DNA of 7,581 bases from Chloroflexota bacterium (GCA_019348515.1 JAHWJF010000160.1:1-7581), one strand, 5' to 3'. Positions 1 through 6,737 are shown, numbered from the stretch's first letter. Translations and numbers: made by a program. Notes: generated by a model not told the origin, from the sequence alone.

Positions 1-2
1 AG

Positions 3-617
3 GCTGCCGCCGGCGGCACGGACAAGGAATTCCCGGTGGTCGCCCAGGAGGACCTCGACAAGCTGAGCGAAGCGGCGAAGGGCGCCGCGCCCGAGCTCGC
101 GGCCGAGGCGATTGCGGCGGAGCAGTCCGGAGAGAAGCTCCTGGCCTCCAAGGTGACGATTATGGGACAAAGCGACGAGTTCGATCACCAGCCCGGTGAA
201 GATGCCGCCGAGGTCTCCTTGCGATCGACCCTGACGGTCGACGTCCTGACGTTTGACGCGAACGCCGCCCGCGATGAGTACGAGCAGATTCTCGCGGTGC
301 GCCTCGGCGATGAGGCGCCACAGGGGTTCGCGGTGGCCCCAGAGGAGATTGTTTTCGAGAATCCCAGTGAAATCCAGGACAGCGATCGTGGTGTCCGGGT
401 CGAAGTCTCCGCACGTGCCGATGCCTTGGCGGTCCTGGACGAACGTGAGCGGGCCGCGCTTGCCGCCGAACTGGCAGGGGCGGATCCAGAGCAGGTGGAG
501 GCCGTTCTCGAGCGGTCGCCGGAGATCGCCGATTACACGGTCGACTACCAGCCTGCCTGGCTACCGGAACAGATGCCGGACAATGCGGCGCGGATTCAGA
601 TCGAGCTAGCGGAGTGA
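3..617 (+). CDS. Baseplate J/gp47-like protein, C-terminal part (5' end outside window)
   Basis: The frame is open from the first bases of the window; the visible protein begins AAGGTDKEFPVVAQEDLD, so the GTG at 36 is probably an internal valine codon and the gene starts upstream. About 204 residues are seen. The opening VVAQEDLDKL-type segment and the ending (PAWLPEQMPDNAARIQIEL) resemble the C-terminal region of baseplate J/gp47-like proteins that are common in Chloroflexota. The family is named after the phage T4 baseplate wedge, but many chromosomal copies have no phage neighbours and an unknown role. The product is acidic and soluble-looking, with no membrane segment in the visible part. 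The stop TGA overlaps the GTG at 614 (GTGA), which suggests co-transcription with ruvX. The family call rests on remembered sequence patterns and is moderate; that this is a real coding frame is much surer. Confidence 0.6.
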   Translation, partial: AAAGGTDKEFPVVAQEDLDKLSEAAKGAAPELAAEAIAAEQSGEKLLASKVTIMGQSDEFDHQPGEDAAEVSLRSTLTVDVLTFDANAARDEYEQILAVRLGDEAPQGFAVAPEEIVFENPSEIQDSDRGVRVEVSARADALAVLDERERAALAAELAGADPEQVEAVLERSPEIADYTVDYQPAWLPEQMPDNAARIQIELAE

Positions 618-631
618 TTTGGGTTTTGGCT

Positions 632-1102
632 ATGAGCCGAGGAACCGGGCGGGCGATGGGTCTCGATGTCGGGGAGCGCCGGATTGGGGTGGCAATCGGC
701 GATGAGCTGGACTTGATCTCTTCACCCTTGACAATTGTGCAGCGGCGCGACGGCGACCTCGCCGAGCTTCGCGATCTGGCGCTAGCGAAAGGGATCGATC
801 GGATCGTTGTGGGGCTGCCGACTGGGTTGTCAGGTCGCGAGGGTCCGCAAGCGGCGCTCGTGCGCGAGTTTGCGGACGCACTCGTGGCCGCGCTCCGGCC
901 GGGTACAACAGTCGAGTTCTGGGATGAACGACTGACGACGGCCGTGGCGGAACGAACGCTGCGAGAGAGCGGAACCTGGCGTCGGCGCCGCAAGGGAGAG
1001 GTCGACGCCGTCGCCGCGGCGGTGATTCTGCAGGGCTATCTCGACGCGCGCCGGGCACGCGGGTTGCGAACGTGGAAACAAGATGATGCCGATGCACGGT
1101 AG
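632..1102 (+). CDS. ruvX: RuvX/YqgF-family nuclease (putative pre-16S rRNA nuclease / Holliday junction resolvase)
   Basis: A YqgF/RuvX protein with an RNase H-like fold. The family is implicated in 5' maturation of 16S rRNA and, in some species, in Holliday junction cleavage; both act in the cytoplasm. Counting from ATG 632 (156 aa), the motifs appear in order: GLDVGERRIGVA at 10-21 with D12, VVGLPTGLSG at 59-68, DERLTT at 98-103, and VDAVAA at 124-129 with D125. D12, D98/E99 and D125 are the expected acidic metal ligands, so the enzyme looks complete and of typical length. The start is uncertain. GTG 614 gives six extra residues and the GTGA overlap with the upstream gene. ATG 632 gives a normal family N terminus. 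ATG 656 has GAGGA 12 bases upstream but begins right at the motif. It probably shares a transcript with the baseplate-J-like gene. Confidence 0.93.
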   Translation: MSRGTGRAMGLDVGERRIGVAIGDELDLISSPLTIVQRRDGDLAELRDLALAKGIDRIVVGLPTGLSGREGPQAALVREFADALVAALRPGTTVEFWDERLTTAVAERTLRESGTWRRRRKGEVDAVAAAVILQGYLDARRARGLRTWKQDDADAR

Positions 1103-1240
1103 TATGTGCGTCTCAGCGAGGAGCATCGACGGCGATGCAAGCGCAATGACTCTCGGCGCGTGAAATCGGGGGATGATGCTGGAAGCGACCGATTGAGCGG
1201 CGAAGGTCGGTTGCCGTCAGTTTCGTGAGGCGCGGAGCGA
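1103..1240 (+). other. Intergenic spacer between ruvX and the c-di-AMP receptor gene, with a small hairpin
   Basis: This is a 138-bp gap. It contains one perfect short inverted repeat, GCATCG (1123-1128) and CGATGC (1133-1138), with a four-base loop. There is no T-tract after it, so it is not a convincing intrinsic terminator. I see no good sigma-70 promoter: TAGTAT at 1100-1105 lacks a -35 partner at proper spacing. A 19-codon ATG frame at 1104-1163 has no supporting signal. Possible ribosome-binding sequence lies at 1227-1237 (GAGG, then GGAG). Confidence 0.35.
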
Positions 1241-1531
1241 ATGAAGAAACTGGTCATCGCGGTCATCCAGAACGAAGTCGCGGACTCGGTTGTCGATGCG
1301 CTGCTGGAAGCGGATTTTCGGACGACCCGGCTTGCGAGTACCGGCGGGTTCCTGCGGCGCGGCAATACGACGCTCATGATCGGAGCGGATGAGAGTCAGG
1401 TCGATTACGTGCTCGATCTGATCCGGCAAACCGCTCGCTCGGGGATGGCGCCACCTGATACCGTGGAGGGGATTCCGCCGGCGGCCGCCACCGTGTTCGT
1501 CCTGGATCTCGAGGAGTACCAGCGCCTGTAG
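1241..1531 (+). CDS. Cyclic-di-AMP receptor, DarA/PstA type (DUF970, PII-like), short form
   Basis: A 96-aa PII-like protein of the DUF970 family, whose Firmicutes members DarA/PstA are trimeric cytosolic c-di-AMP-binding proteins. The hallmark block is clear: FRTTRLASTGGFLRRGNTTL at 26-45. By alignment from memory with S. aureus PstA, the ligand-contacting positions R27, T29, G36-F37-L38, N42 and G48 are kept. The C-terminal ATVFVLDLEEY strand is also present. The usual family length is about 109 aa; the deficit falls in the segment at about 67-82, which corresponds to the flexible B-loop. The ATG start is supported by GAGG ten bases upstream and GGAG three bases upstream. It follows ruvX by 138 bp and may have its own promoter. 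What it signals to is not known from context; no diadenylate cyclase gene lies in the window. Confidence 0.88.
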   Translation: MKKLVIAVIQNEVADSVVDALLEADFRTTRLASTGGFLRRGNTTLMIGADESQVDYVLDLIRQTARSGMAPPDTVEGIPPAAATVFVLDLEEYQRL

Positions 1532-1545
1532 CGCGGTATTGCGAA

Positions 1546-2397
1546 TCACGGAGAGGGGCAGCGAACGATGTTGCCCCGTTCATCGGCGTGGTACTCGAAC
1601 CGCTCGCCGGAAACCTCCACCAGGATCAAGTACCCGGGCGTAATTACTTGGGCATAGAGCATATCGGGCTGCGGGCAACCGAGCGAGCTATCCGGCCATT
1701 CGCGGGGTTCGACCGTAATCACCTGCAGCGAGGACGCCGGAACGTCCAGATCCTCGGCGATCGCCGTAATCACCGGCGCGATCTCTTGCGGAACAGGAGT
1801 TGAACCAGGGACCGGTGATGCCGCTCCGGGCGCGACAGGTTCGCTGGCTGGCTCGTCGAGCATCAGCGCCTCGTCGAAAGCGTTGGGAAATGGGTTGGCT
1901 CCGACGAGCGTTGCCAGCCAAGCTGCGTGACGGGCCTCGACGCTATGGATGCCGATAAGCATGGGAATGAGGCGCTGTCTGTCCAGCTCTGGAATGACGA
2001 ACGCATACGACCCTACCCCAAGATTCTCTAGTTCGACGGCCTCATTCATCGCCTCGATGAGATCCGTTGGAACTGGAGGCGTTGGCGCTGGCGGTGACTC
2101 ACCTTCCGGGCGCACCAGCGCGGCGAGATGCGCTACGTCCGCGGTCAGGATGCTCTCGATGACGCGCCTAGTGCTCGCCGGCAGCCCAGCCGTGCTGAAC
2201 GCCGCGTCGTCAAAGGCCGCGAGCATAGCGGTGTAATGGGCGATCTGCAGCTGCTCCTGGCTGACGAGCAAGTCGAGGAGGTCACGGTCAACCTGCAAGG
2301 CTCCCACGGGGACCGCGTGAGCCAGGACGCCAGAGGCGAGCAGCGATGCGCTCGTCGCCATCAGGACACGGCGCGTAGGACGGCTCGTGACATTCAT
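1546..2397 (-). CDS. Exported ferritin-like-domain protein with C-terminal LGCP module
   Basis: A 283-aa secreted protein in two parts. Residues 5-33 look like a Tat signal (TRRVLMA at 8-14, then a hydrophobic alanine/leucine stretch). Residues about 36-180 match the Ferritin_2-type four-helix bundle: DVAH at 87-90, ELENLGVGSY at 122-131, and the strong EARHAAWL at 154-161 with NPFPNAFDEAL after it. A Pro/Ala-rich linker (183-205) leads to a roughly 75-residue module with W234, DSSLGCP at 236-242, VITPGY at 251-256, FEYH at 267-270 and C280; C241 and C280 could pair. The first-helix metal glutamate is unclear: Q51 sits where Glu would be expected, so iron oxidation is not assured. The ATG has AAGGA seven bases upstream, overlapping the end of the SDR gene 14 bp away, so it is very likely the last gene of that operon. 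Function unknown; perhaps envelope metal or oxidative-stress handling (inference). Confidence 0.82.
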   Translation of the reverse strand: MNVTSRPTRRVLMATSASLLASGVLAHAVPVGALQVDRDLLDLLVSQEQLQIAHYTAMLAAFDDAAFSTAGLPASTRRVIESILTADVAHLAALVRPEGESPPAPTPPVPTDLIEAMNEAVELENLGVGSYAFVIPELDRQRLIPMLIGIHSVEARHAAWLATLVGANPFPNAFDEALMLDEPASEPVAPGAASPVPGSTPVPQEIAPVITAIAEDLDVPASSLQVITVEPREWPDSSLGCPQPDMLYAQVITPGYLILVEVSGERFEYHADERGNIVRCPSP

Positions 2398-2411
2398 TGG
2401 ATGATCCTTTG

Positions 2412-3191
2412 TTAGACCGGTGGCCAGCTCAGCATCCAGCCCCCGTCTACGAGATACGTCCCGCCGTTGCAGTAGGACGCATGGCCGGAGCAGAGAAAAA
2501 CGACCATCGCCGCGATATCCTCAGGAGTGCCGGCGCGTCGAACCGGAATCTGGGCTTCGGCACTCGCCCGGTATCCGGCGTCTTCGAGCGCGCGCTGGTT
2601 CATTGGGGTGAGAATCATCCCCGGTGCGACGTCGTTGACTGTAATGCCGTGCGGCCCGAGCTCCAGCGCCATGGCCCGCGTCAGGTTGCGGACTCCCCCC
2701 TTGGCCACACAGTATGGGCCGTCGTTCGGGACGTTGCACGCCTCCTCGTGGACCGAGGAGATGTTGACGATGCGCCCGCCCTTCCCCTCCGCGAGCATGC
2801 GCCTCGACGCCTCCCCGGCGCACAGAAACACCCCGTGAAGGTTCGAGCGAAGGACCCGCTCCCATTCGTCCCATGAGGTCTCGTGGACCGGCTTATGCGT
2901 CGATCCGTGGCCGGCATTAGCGACGAGGATATCGATCGAGCCGAATTCAGCATCGAAGCGGTCGAACATCACCGAGACCTGCGCTGGATCGCCGACGTCG
3001 GCCTGGAACGTGAGCGCCCGGCGTCCCGCCTCACGCACCCGCCCCGCGGTCTCCTCGGCGCCGGCCTCGTTCGAGCGGTAGTTGACCGCGACGTCGGCCC
3101 CAGCGGCCGCGAGAGCCACGGCGATGCCCTGGCCAATGCCACTGCTGGCGCCGGTCACTAGCGCGTTCTTGCCATCGAGCCTGATCTTCAC
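2412..3191 (-). CDS. SDR-family NAD(P)-dependent oxidoreductase, glucose 1-dehydrogenase-like
   Basis: A classical short-chain dehydrogenase of normal length (259 aa), cytosolic. Visible motifs are TGASSGIG at 13-20 (cofactor-binding Gly motif), NYRS at 37-40, D65-V66, NAGHG at 92-96, N117, S146, and Y160-x3-K164, which completes the Asn-Ser-Tyr-Lys catalytic set. The PG motif is at 190-191, with LTPMN close behind. The segments NISSVHE, TPMN and the terminal VDGGWMLSWPP resemble bacterial glucose 1-dehydrogenases, but substrate cannot be read from sequence and many SDRs share these. NYRS at the end of strand 2 is of the type often linked to NADP use. The start is GTG with TAGGA five bases upstream. 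It sits 31 bp after the exporter gene and 14 bp before the ferritin-like gene, so it is probably an operon member. A role in modifying or detoxifying an exported compound is inference only. Confidence 0.9.
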   Translation of the reverse strand: MKIRLDGKNALVTGASSGIGQGIAVALAAAGADVAVNYRSNEAGAEETAGRVREAGRRALTFQADVGDPAQVSVMFDRFDAEFGSIDILVANAGHGSTHKPVHETSWDEWERVLRSNLHGVFLCAGEASRRMLAEGKGGRIVNISSVHEEACNVPNDGPYCVAKGGVRNLTRAMALELGPHGITVNDVAPGMILTPMNQRALEDAGYRASAEAQIPVRRAGTPEDIAAMVVFLCSGHASYCNGGTYLVDGGWMLSWPPV

Positions 3192-3222
3192 GGAAGTCCT
3201 ACTCTCTGCGCGCTGAGGTGGG

Positions 3223-4902
3223 TCAGTCGGCCGCGGCTGTCCGCGGGGTGGCTTCCCGCATGCGGTCCGCGGAACGCACGGAGCGCTGGGCCGGATTTTG
3301 CATCAGGAAGGAGAAGCCGAGAGCGACGAGACAAATTGAAGCGCTGACGTAGAACGTCTCATGCATGCTCAGCACGAAGACGTGTTTCACGGACTCATAG
3401 ATGGCGGGAAGCTGATCCCGCATCGCGGGTGGGATGACCGACGGGATCACCTCCATCCGTCCCTCGCCCACCAGCCCGCCAATCTCATTCAGTGGCGCCC
3501 GATCCGCGCCAGGAAATGAGCGGAACTCGTCGCGGGCGTGCAGACCCAGCCGTGACTGCAACACGGATCCCAGCACGGCGATGCCAAGCAGTTGGCCGAT
3601 GTTGCGGGAGGTGTTGAGAATGCCGGAGGCGCTGCCAGAAATGCGCGGCGGGACCTGCGACATCGCCGCCGCGGTCATGGGAGCAAAGGTCATCCCCATT
3701 CCGGTTCCGGTTACCAGGAGCGCCGGCAAGAGCGGGCGCCAGGTGGTGGTCGGCGAGAGTTGACTCATGATCAGGACGATACCGAGGGTCACCATGGTAA
3801 GTCCGGTGGTGAGGATCCAGCGTGCACCAATGCGGTCCGAGAGCCGGCCGGAGATCGGGGCGACCACCATCAGCATCAGCGACATGGGCATCATGGTGAG
3901 CCCAGCCTCGAGCGGGGTCATGCCGAGGGCGCCCTGGAGGAAAACAGTCATCGGGAAGAAGATGCCGAACAGACCGAACGGGACAGCGGTGCCGATAACG
4001 TTGGCGACCCAGAAGTTCCGGATGCCGAAGAGTTCGAGCTTCACCATCGGGTCGGGAACGCGCCGCTCCCACCAGACAAAGACGACGAATACCGCGGCGC
4101 TGAACCCGAGCAGACCGAGGGTTTGCGGGCTGACCCACCCGAATTTAGGTCCCTCGATCAACGCATAGACGAGAGCGAAGATCGCCGTTGCGGAGAAAAT
4201 GAGACCGCCCCAATCGAGCTTGCCGGAGGCGAGCGGGTCGCGAGACTCAGGCACGATCGACAGGGTGGCGAGGATCGCCACGATACCGACGGGGATATTG
4301 ATCAAGAAGACCCACTCCCACGGGTAATTGGTCACGATGTACCCGCCGACGAGTGGACCGAGCACCGCACCCAACGCCACGACCGATCCCCAGACGCCCA
4401 TTGCGGCGCCTCGCTGCTGAGGGGGGAAGGCGACGGTGATGAGGGAAAGTGTCTGAGGCATCATCAGCGCGCCCCCGATCCCTTGCAGCACGCGTGCACC
4501 GATCAACGCTGTGGCGCCGGGGATCCCGGCGAGGTCGGCGACCCAACTAGAGATGCCGCACAACCCGGAGGCCGCTGTGAAGACCGCCATGCCGACGACG
4601 AACATCTTCTTGCGGCCAAAGATGTCCCCGATGCGGCCAAAGGAAAGGATCAGCACAGCGAAGGCCAGGATGTAGGAGTCGAGGATCCACTGGATCTGCG
4701 ACAGGTCGGTATTGAGACCCTCTTTGATCTTCTGCTGGGCCACGTTGACGATCGTGGTGTCAAGTAGCAGCATGAAGATCGCGCCGCAGAGGACGAGCAG
4801 GATTAGCCAGGGATTGCGCTCGCCCTCAGCAATCCCTTGAGCTCTTGCCCATTCACTCTGAGCTGCACTGGTCCGGCCGGCGCCTGATTCTCCTGCTGTC
4901 AT
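3223..4902 (-). CDS. MFS drug exporter, DHA2 (EmrB/QacA) family, 14 TM
   Basis: A 559-aa inner-membrane antiporter of the drug:H+ antiporter-2 family, which usually has 14 transmembrane helices and exports drugs or other amphipathic compounds using the proton gradient. Motifs in order: LDTTIVNVAQ at 47-56 (motif D1), GRIGDIFGRKK at 89-99 (motif A), RVLQGIGGALMMPQ at 137-150 (motif B), a glycine-rich stretch ending LGPLVGG at 181-187 (motif C, the antiporter motif), and WEWVFLINIPVG at 195-206. A hydrophilic loop lies at about 457-500 before the last membrane helix, as in many family members. The ATG overlaps the marR stop codon (ATGA), so the two are translationally coupled and under the same promoter. 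This marR-exporter pairing is the classic layout of a ligand-inducible efflux system. The substrate cannot be predicted. Confidence 0.94.
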   Translation of the reverse strand: MTAGESGAGRTSAAQSEWARAQGIAEGERNPWLILLVLCGAIFMLLLDTTIVNVAQQKIKEGLNTDLSQIQWILDSYILAFAVLILSFGRIGDIFGRKKMFVVGMAVFTAASGLCGISSWVADLAGIPGATALIGARVLQGIGGALMMPQTLSLITVAFPPQQRGAAMGVWGSVVALGAVLGPLVGGYIVTNYPWEWVFLINIPVGIVAILATLSIVPESRDPLASGKLDWGGLIFSATAIFALVYALIEGPKFGWVSPQTLGLLGFSAAVFVVFVWWERRVPDPMVKLELFGIRNFWVANVIGTAVPFGLFGIFFPMTVFLQGALGMTPLEAGLTMMPMSLMLMVVAPISGRLSDRIGARWILTTGLTMVTLGIVLIMSQLSPTTTWRPLLPALLVTGTGMGMTFAPMTAAAMSQVPPRISGSASGILNTSRNIGQLLGIAVLGSVLQSRLGLHARDEFRSFPGADRAPLNEIGGLVGEGRMEVIPSVIPPAMRDQLPAIYESVKHVFVLSMHETFYVSASICLVALGFSFLMQNPAQRSVRSADRMREATPRTAAAD

Positions 4903-5462
4903 CGAGGGGTACCCTGCAAAGTTCGAGCCAGTGCGGGAGTCGCGCTCCCGTCTGCGAAAGATGTGTTGTGACGGTCCGAATCCGTGGCTCCTGCCGCATG
5001 CGTAAGACCGGCAATCAGCGCCTCGAGCGACCTGATAAACGCCGGCCGATCCCCAGGGGGAAGCTGCTCCAGAGCGTATCGCACCTGAGCTTCGCGCATC
5101 TGGCGGAGGCGGGAACTGATTCTCTCTGAATCCGGAGTAGTGGCGACCAGAACCCGTCTGCGGTCGGCCGGGTCAGAGGTGCGAACGAGATGGCCGGCAT
5201 CCACGAGCCGGTCGACCAGCTCGGAGGCCGCGGGCATCGAGCAGGTGAGAGCGGCGGCAATTTCGCCCACGGTCATCTGCTGGCGTGTACCCAGATGGAG
5301 CAGCACCTTTACCTGAGCGGGTGTCAGCCCGTAGGCGTTGCCGAGATTCGAAATGGCCGCGAAGAGGGCTCTGGCGATATCCGGCAGCAACTGCACCCCA
5401 GCCTCGACCAGGGCCTCGTCGTCTCTTCGGCTCGTTGATATTTCTGCATCCGAATAGTTCAT
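4899..5462 (-). CDS. MarR-family transcriptional regulator, first gene of the efflux operon
   Basis: A 187-aa winged-helix repressor of the MarR family; these act as dimers that leave their operator on binding a phenolic or drug-like ligand, or on oxidation. The DNA-binding domain spans about residues 46-110: LTPAQVKVLLHL at 46-57, MTVGEIAAAL at 63-72, the recognition helix with PAASELVDRLVDAGHLVR at 77-94, and the wing DPADRRRVLV at 97-106. C74, just before the recognition helix, is the only cysteine. The C-terminal tail from about 155 is low in structure and longer than usual. There is no Shine-Dalgarno before the ATG; the predicted promoter places transcription start within a few bases of it, so the message is probably leaderless. 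A palindrome over the -10 box and start codon is a likely autoregulatory operator. The stop overlaps the exporter ATG by four bases. Confidence 0.92.
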   Translation of the reverse strand: MNYSDAEISTSRRDDEALVEAGVQLLPDIARALFAAISNLGNAYGLTPAQVKVLLHLGTRQQMTVGEIAAALTCSMPAASELVDRLVDAGHLVRTSDPADRRRVLVATTPDSERISSRLRQMREAQVRYALEQLPPGDRPAFIRSLEALIAGLTHAAGATDSDRHNTSFADGSATPALARTLQGTPR

Positions 5463-5481
5463 GAGGGAGAACTGTATTCGG
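5450..5481. promoter_or_regulatory. Interrupted palindrome, candidate MarR operator
   Basis: On the + strand CCGAATAGTTC (5450-5460) is mirrored by GAAC (5469-5472), two extra bases TG, then TATTCGG (5475-5481): eleven matched pairs with a two-base bulge around an eight-base centre. It covers the whole -10 box (5471-5476) and the marR start codon (5460-5462). MarR proteins typically bind palindromes of this size over their own promoters, so autorepression is the likely meaning. In RNA the same bases could form a hairpin around the AUG only if transcription began further upstream than predicted. Confidence 0.55.
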
Positions 5482-5499
5482 CTGTCGGTTGGGCGTCAA
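5471..5499 (-). promoter_or_regulatory. Predicted sigma-70-type promoter of the marR-exporter-SDR-ferritin operon
   Basis: Read on the minus strand, TTGACG (5499-5494, five of six consensus bases) is followed by exactly 17 bases and TACAGT (5476-5471, four of six). Transcription would start about 6-8 bases past the -10 box, near 5463-5465, at or just before the marR ATG (5462). This fits the absence of a Shine-Dalgarno for marR. It is a pattern match, not experimental evidence. Confidence 0.6.
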
Positions 5500-5639
5500 G
5501 GCCGCTTGCCTCTCGATAGAGGGGGGTGGCTCAGCGATGTGCGGGGTTGCCGCGCTGCCAGAATGACGGACGAGGGCGGTCTCCACCTTGACGGGCGCCC
5601 GAGCAGGGCGCCGTCCACGCACGCGTCGAAGGAGGTCCC
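5500..5639. other. Divergent intergenic region between marR promoter and hydrolase pseudogene
   Basis: The region lies between two outward-facing genes. It holds a small hairpin, CCTCT (5509-5513) with AGAGG (5518-5522), just behind the marR -35 box. A GC-rich imperfect inverted repeat at 5590-5615 (GACGGGCGCC against GGCGCCGTC, one bulged base) is likely in the leader of the rightward gene. A TTGACG at 5588-5593 has no -10 partner. I see no convincing promoter for the rightward gene. Confidence 0.3.
5629..5636 (+). promoter_or_regulatory. Perfect Shine-Dalgarno of the hydrolase pseudogene
   Basis: AAGGAGGT sits directly before the ATG at 5640, with a three-base spacer after the final T. It is the strongest ribosome-binding sequence in the window and marks the original start of the broken gene, although the spacing is slightly short. 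It shows that the decayed frame behind it was once a real translated gene. Confidence 0.65.
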
Positions 5640-6735
5640 ATGGACGATCCGCGCTTTCATCGGCTCACACGCGACTTTGGCCAATCTCCGTCGCGCCGGG
5701 CGACGGTGCGCGCCGGCGCTGCTGCGGCGTAGGGAGCCGCTGGCTTCGCGCCGGGCGCCCGCGCACAGGACGCAACGCCGGTTGCCGGACCGGACCAGGA
5801 CGGCTTGAGCCAGGAGATCGTCGAGGCGTTCACGGTCCTTCCGGTCGAGAAGGGGCTGAAGCTTGTGGCGCCGACCGCCCCGAGTGGCCGGGCGAGTTCA
5901 ATCCGGACAGTCAGTTCTTCATCGCCAGCGTCTTGAAAGGCTTCGTCCTGGCGGAGACCCTGCGCTTGGAGGAGGAGTCGCTCGATCGCCACAGCGATAC
6001 TGCCCTAGCGGCCCAACTCAACGCCCACCTGGCCTTCCAACTACCGCTCAAGGAGGACGTCTTCTCGCTCGGCGCGCCCGTCATGAACCCGCCCAACTGG
6101 ACCGGGCAGGTGACCCTGCGGACGGCGCTGGAAGCGATGATCGGGCACAGCGACAATTCCGCCACCGACATCTTCCCGCGGCACGCTGACCTGCGCGGGT
6201 CCAGGCGTTCATCGACGAATATCGGCCTGCAGCAGGCACAGATCCCGGCCAGCACCCTCCTATTCTTCGGAAACATCACGGGTGTTCCGGACAGGCGGCC
6301 CACGACTCAGGCGGATCTGCAGACGGCGACCCGTCCGCGACGACTCACCCGATCCTCAACGACACGATCACCATGGCCAGCACGCCGGAGGACATCGTCT
6401 CCTTCTACTCCCGCGCGCTGCCGGGCGAGTTCTTGCAGTACGCGGAGACGTGAGCGGTCTTCCGCAGGATCCTCGGGCTCGCCGACGCGATCGCATTCTC
6501 GATGCCGCTCGGCGTCAGCGCGTTTGGCAAAGGCGGCAGCATCGACTTCGAGGGGAACCGCGTCCTGACCTTCGCCGGCGGCGTGTACGTGCCCGCCCGG
6601 TGGGTCTACTTTGCCCTGCTACTGAACTGGACCGATGCCGAGGCGGGGCCAACTTCGGAGGTCCAGGGACCGTACATCGCTGCTCCCAAAACGATCTTCA
6701 CCCTCGTCCGCGACCGCCTCGGGGCCTTAGAGCGT
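5640..6735 (+). pseudogene. Broken class-A beta-lactamase-like serine hydrolase, Tat-exported
   Basis: Reconstructed across frames, this was a secreted serine hydrolase of the beta-lactamase/transpeptidase fold. It opens at ATG 5640 with a Tat-like signal (SPSRRATVRAGAAAA, then GARAQDATPVAG with an AxA-type cleavage site). Damage seen: TAG at 5730; one base lost in the C-run near 5878-5881; frame changes near 6197, 6220 and 6326 (the first two compensate each other); TGA at 6451. Homology continues between them: EWPGEFNPDSQFF, the active-site SVLK (Ser at 5927), the SDN triad (6149-6157), IPAST..FFGNITGVPD, ILNDTITMASTPEDIVSFYS, the KGGS box (Lys at 6529), and WVYFALLLNWTDAEAG. All three catalytic motifs are thus intact while the frame is not. 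No ExxLN omega-loop motif was seen, so true beta-lactamase activity was doubtful. The 3' end is near 6735, where IS110 sequence begins. Sequencing error is possible but unlikely for six lesions. Confidence 0.85.
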
Positions 6736-6737
6736 AT

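Noticed and set aside
727..755. TTGACA inside ruvX as a -35 box
   Set aside because: No acceptable -10 box at 16-18 bases; it lies within well-conserved coding sequence.
160..993. A 277-codon minus-strand frame across the baseplate-J-like gene and ruvX
   Set aside because: Arg/Pro/Ser-rich low-complexity product, antisense to two better-supported genes.
1104..1163. A 19-codon ORF in the ruvX downstream gap
   Set aside because: No ribosome-binding site and no family or composition support.
1522..1545. Bidirectional terminator between the convergent receptor and ferritin-like genes
   Set aside because: Only a four-pair stem (GCGC/GCGC) and no T-tract on either strand.
3592..4767. A 391-codon open frame on the + strand, opposite the exporter gene
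   Set aside because: It is antisense to a clear DHA2 exporter, is extremely rich in charged and polar residues with no recognisable domain, and is the expected mirror of a high-GC coding frame.
5588..6568. A 326-codon frame taken as one intact gene
   Set aside because: Its first hundred residues and its last eighty or so are arginine/serine-rich wrong-frame sequence; the true start is ATG 5640 in another frame behind AAGGAGGT.
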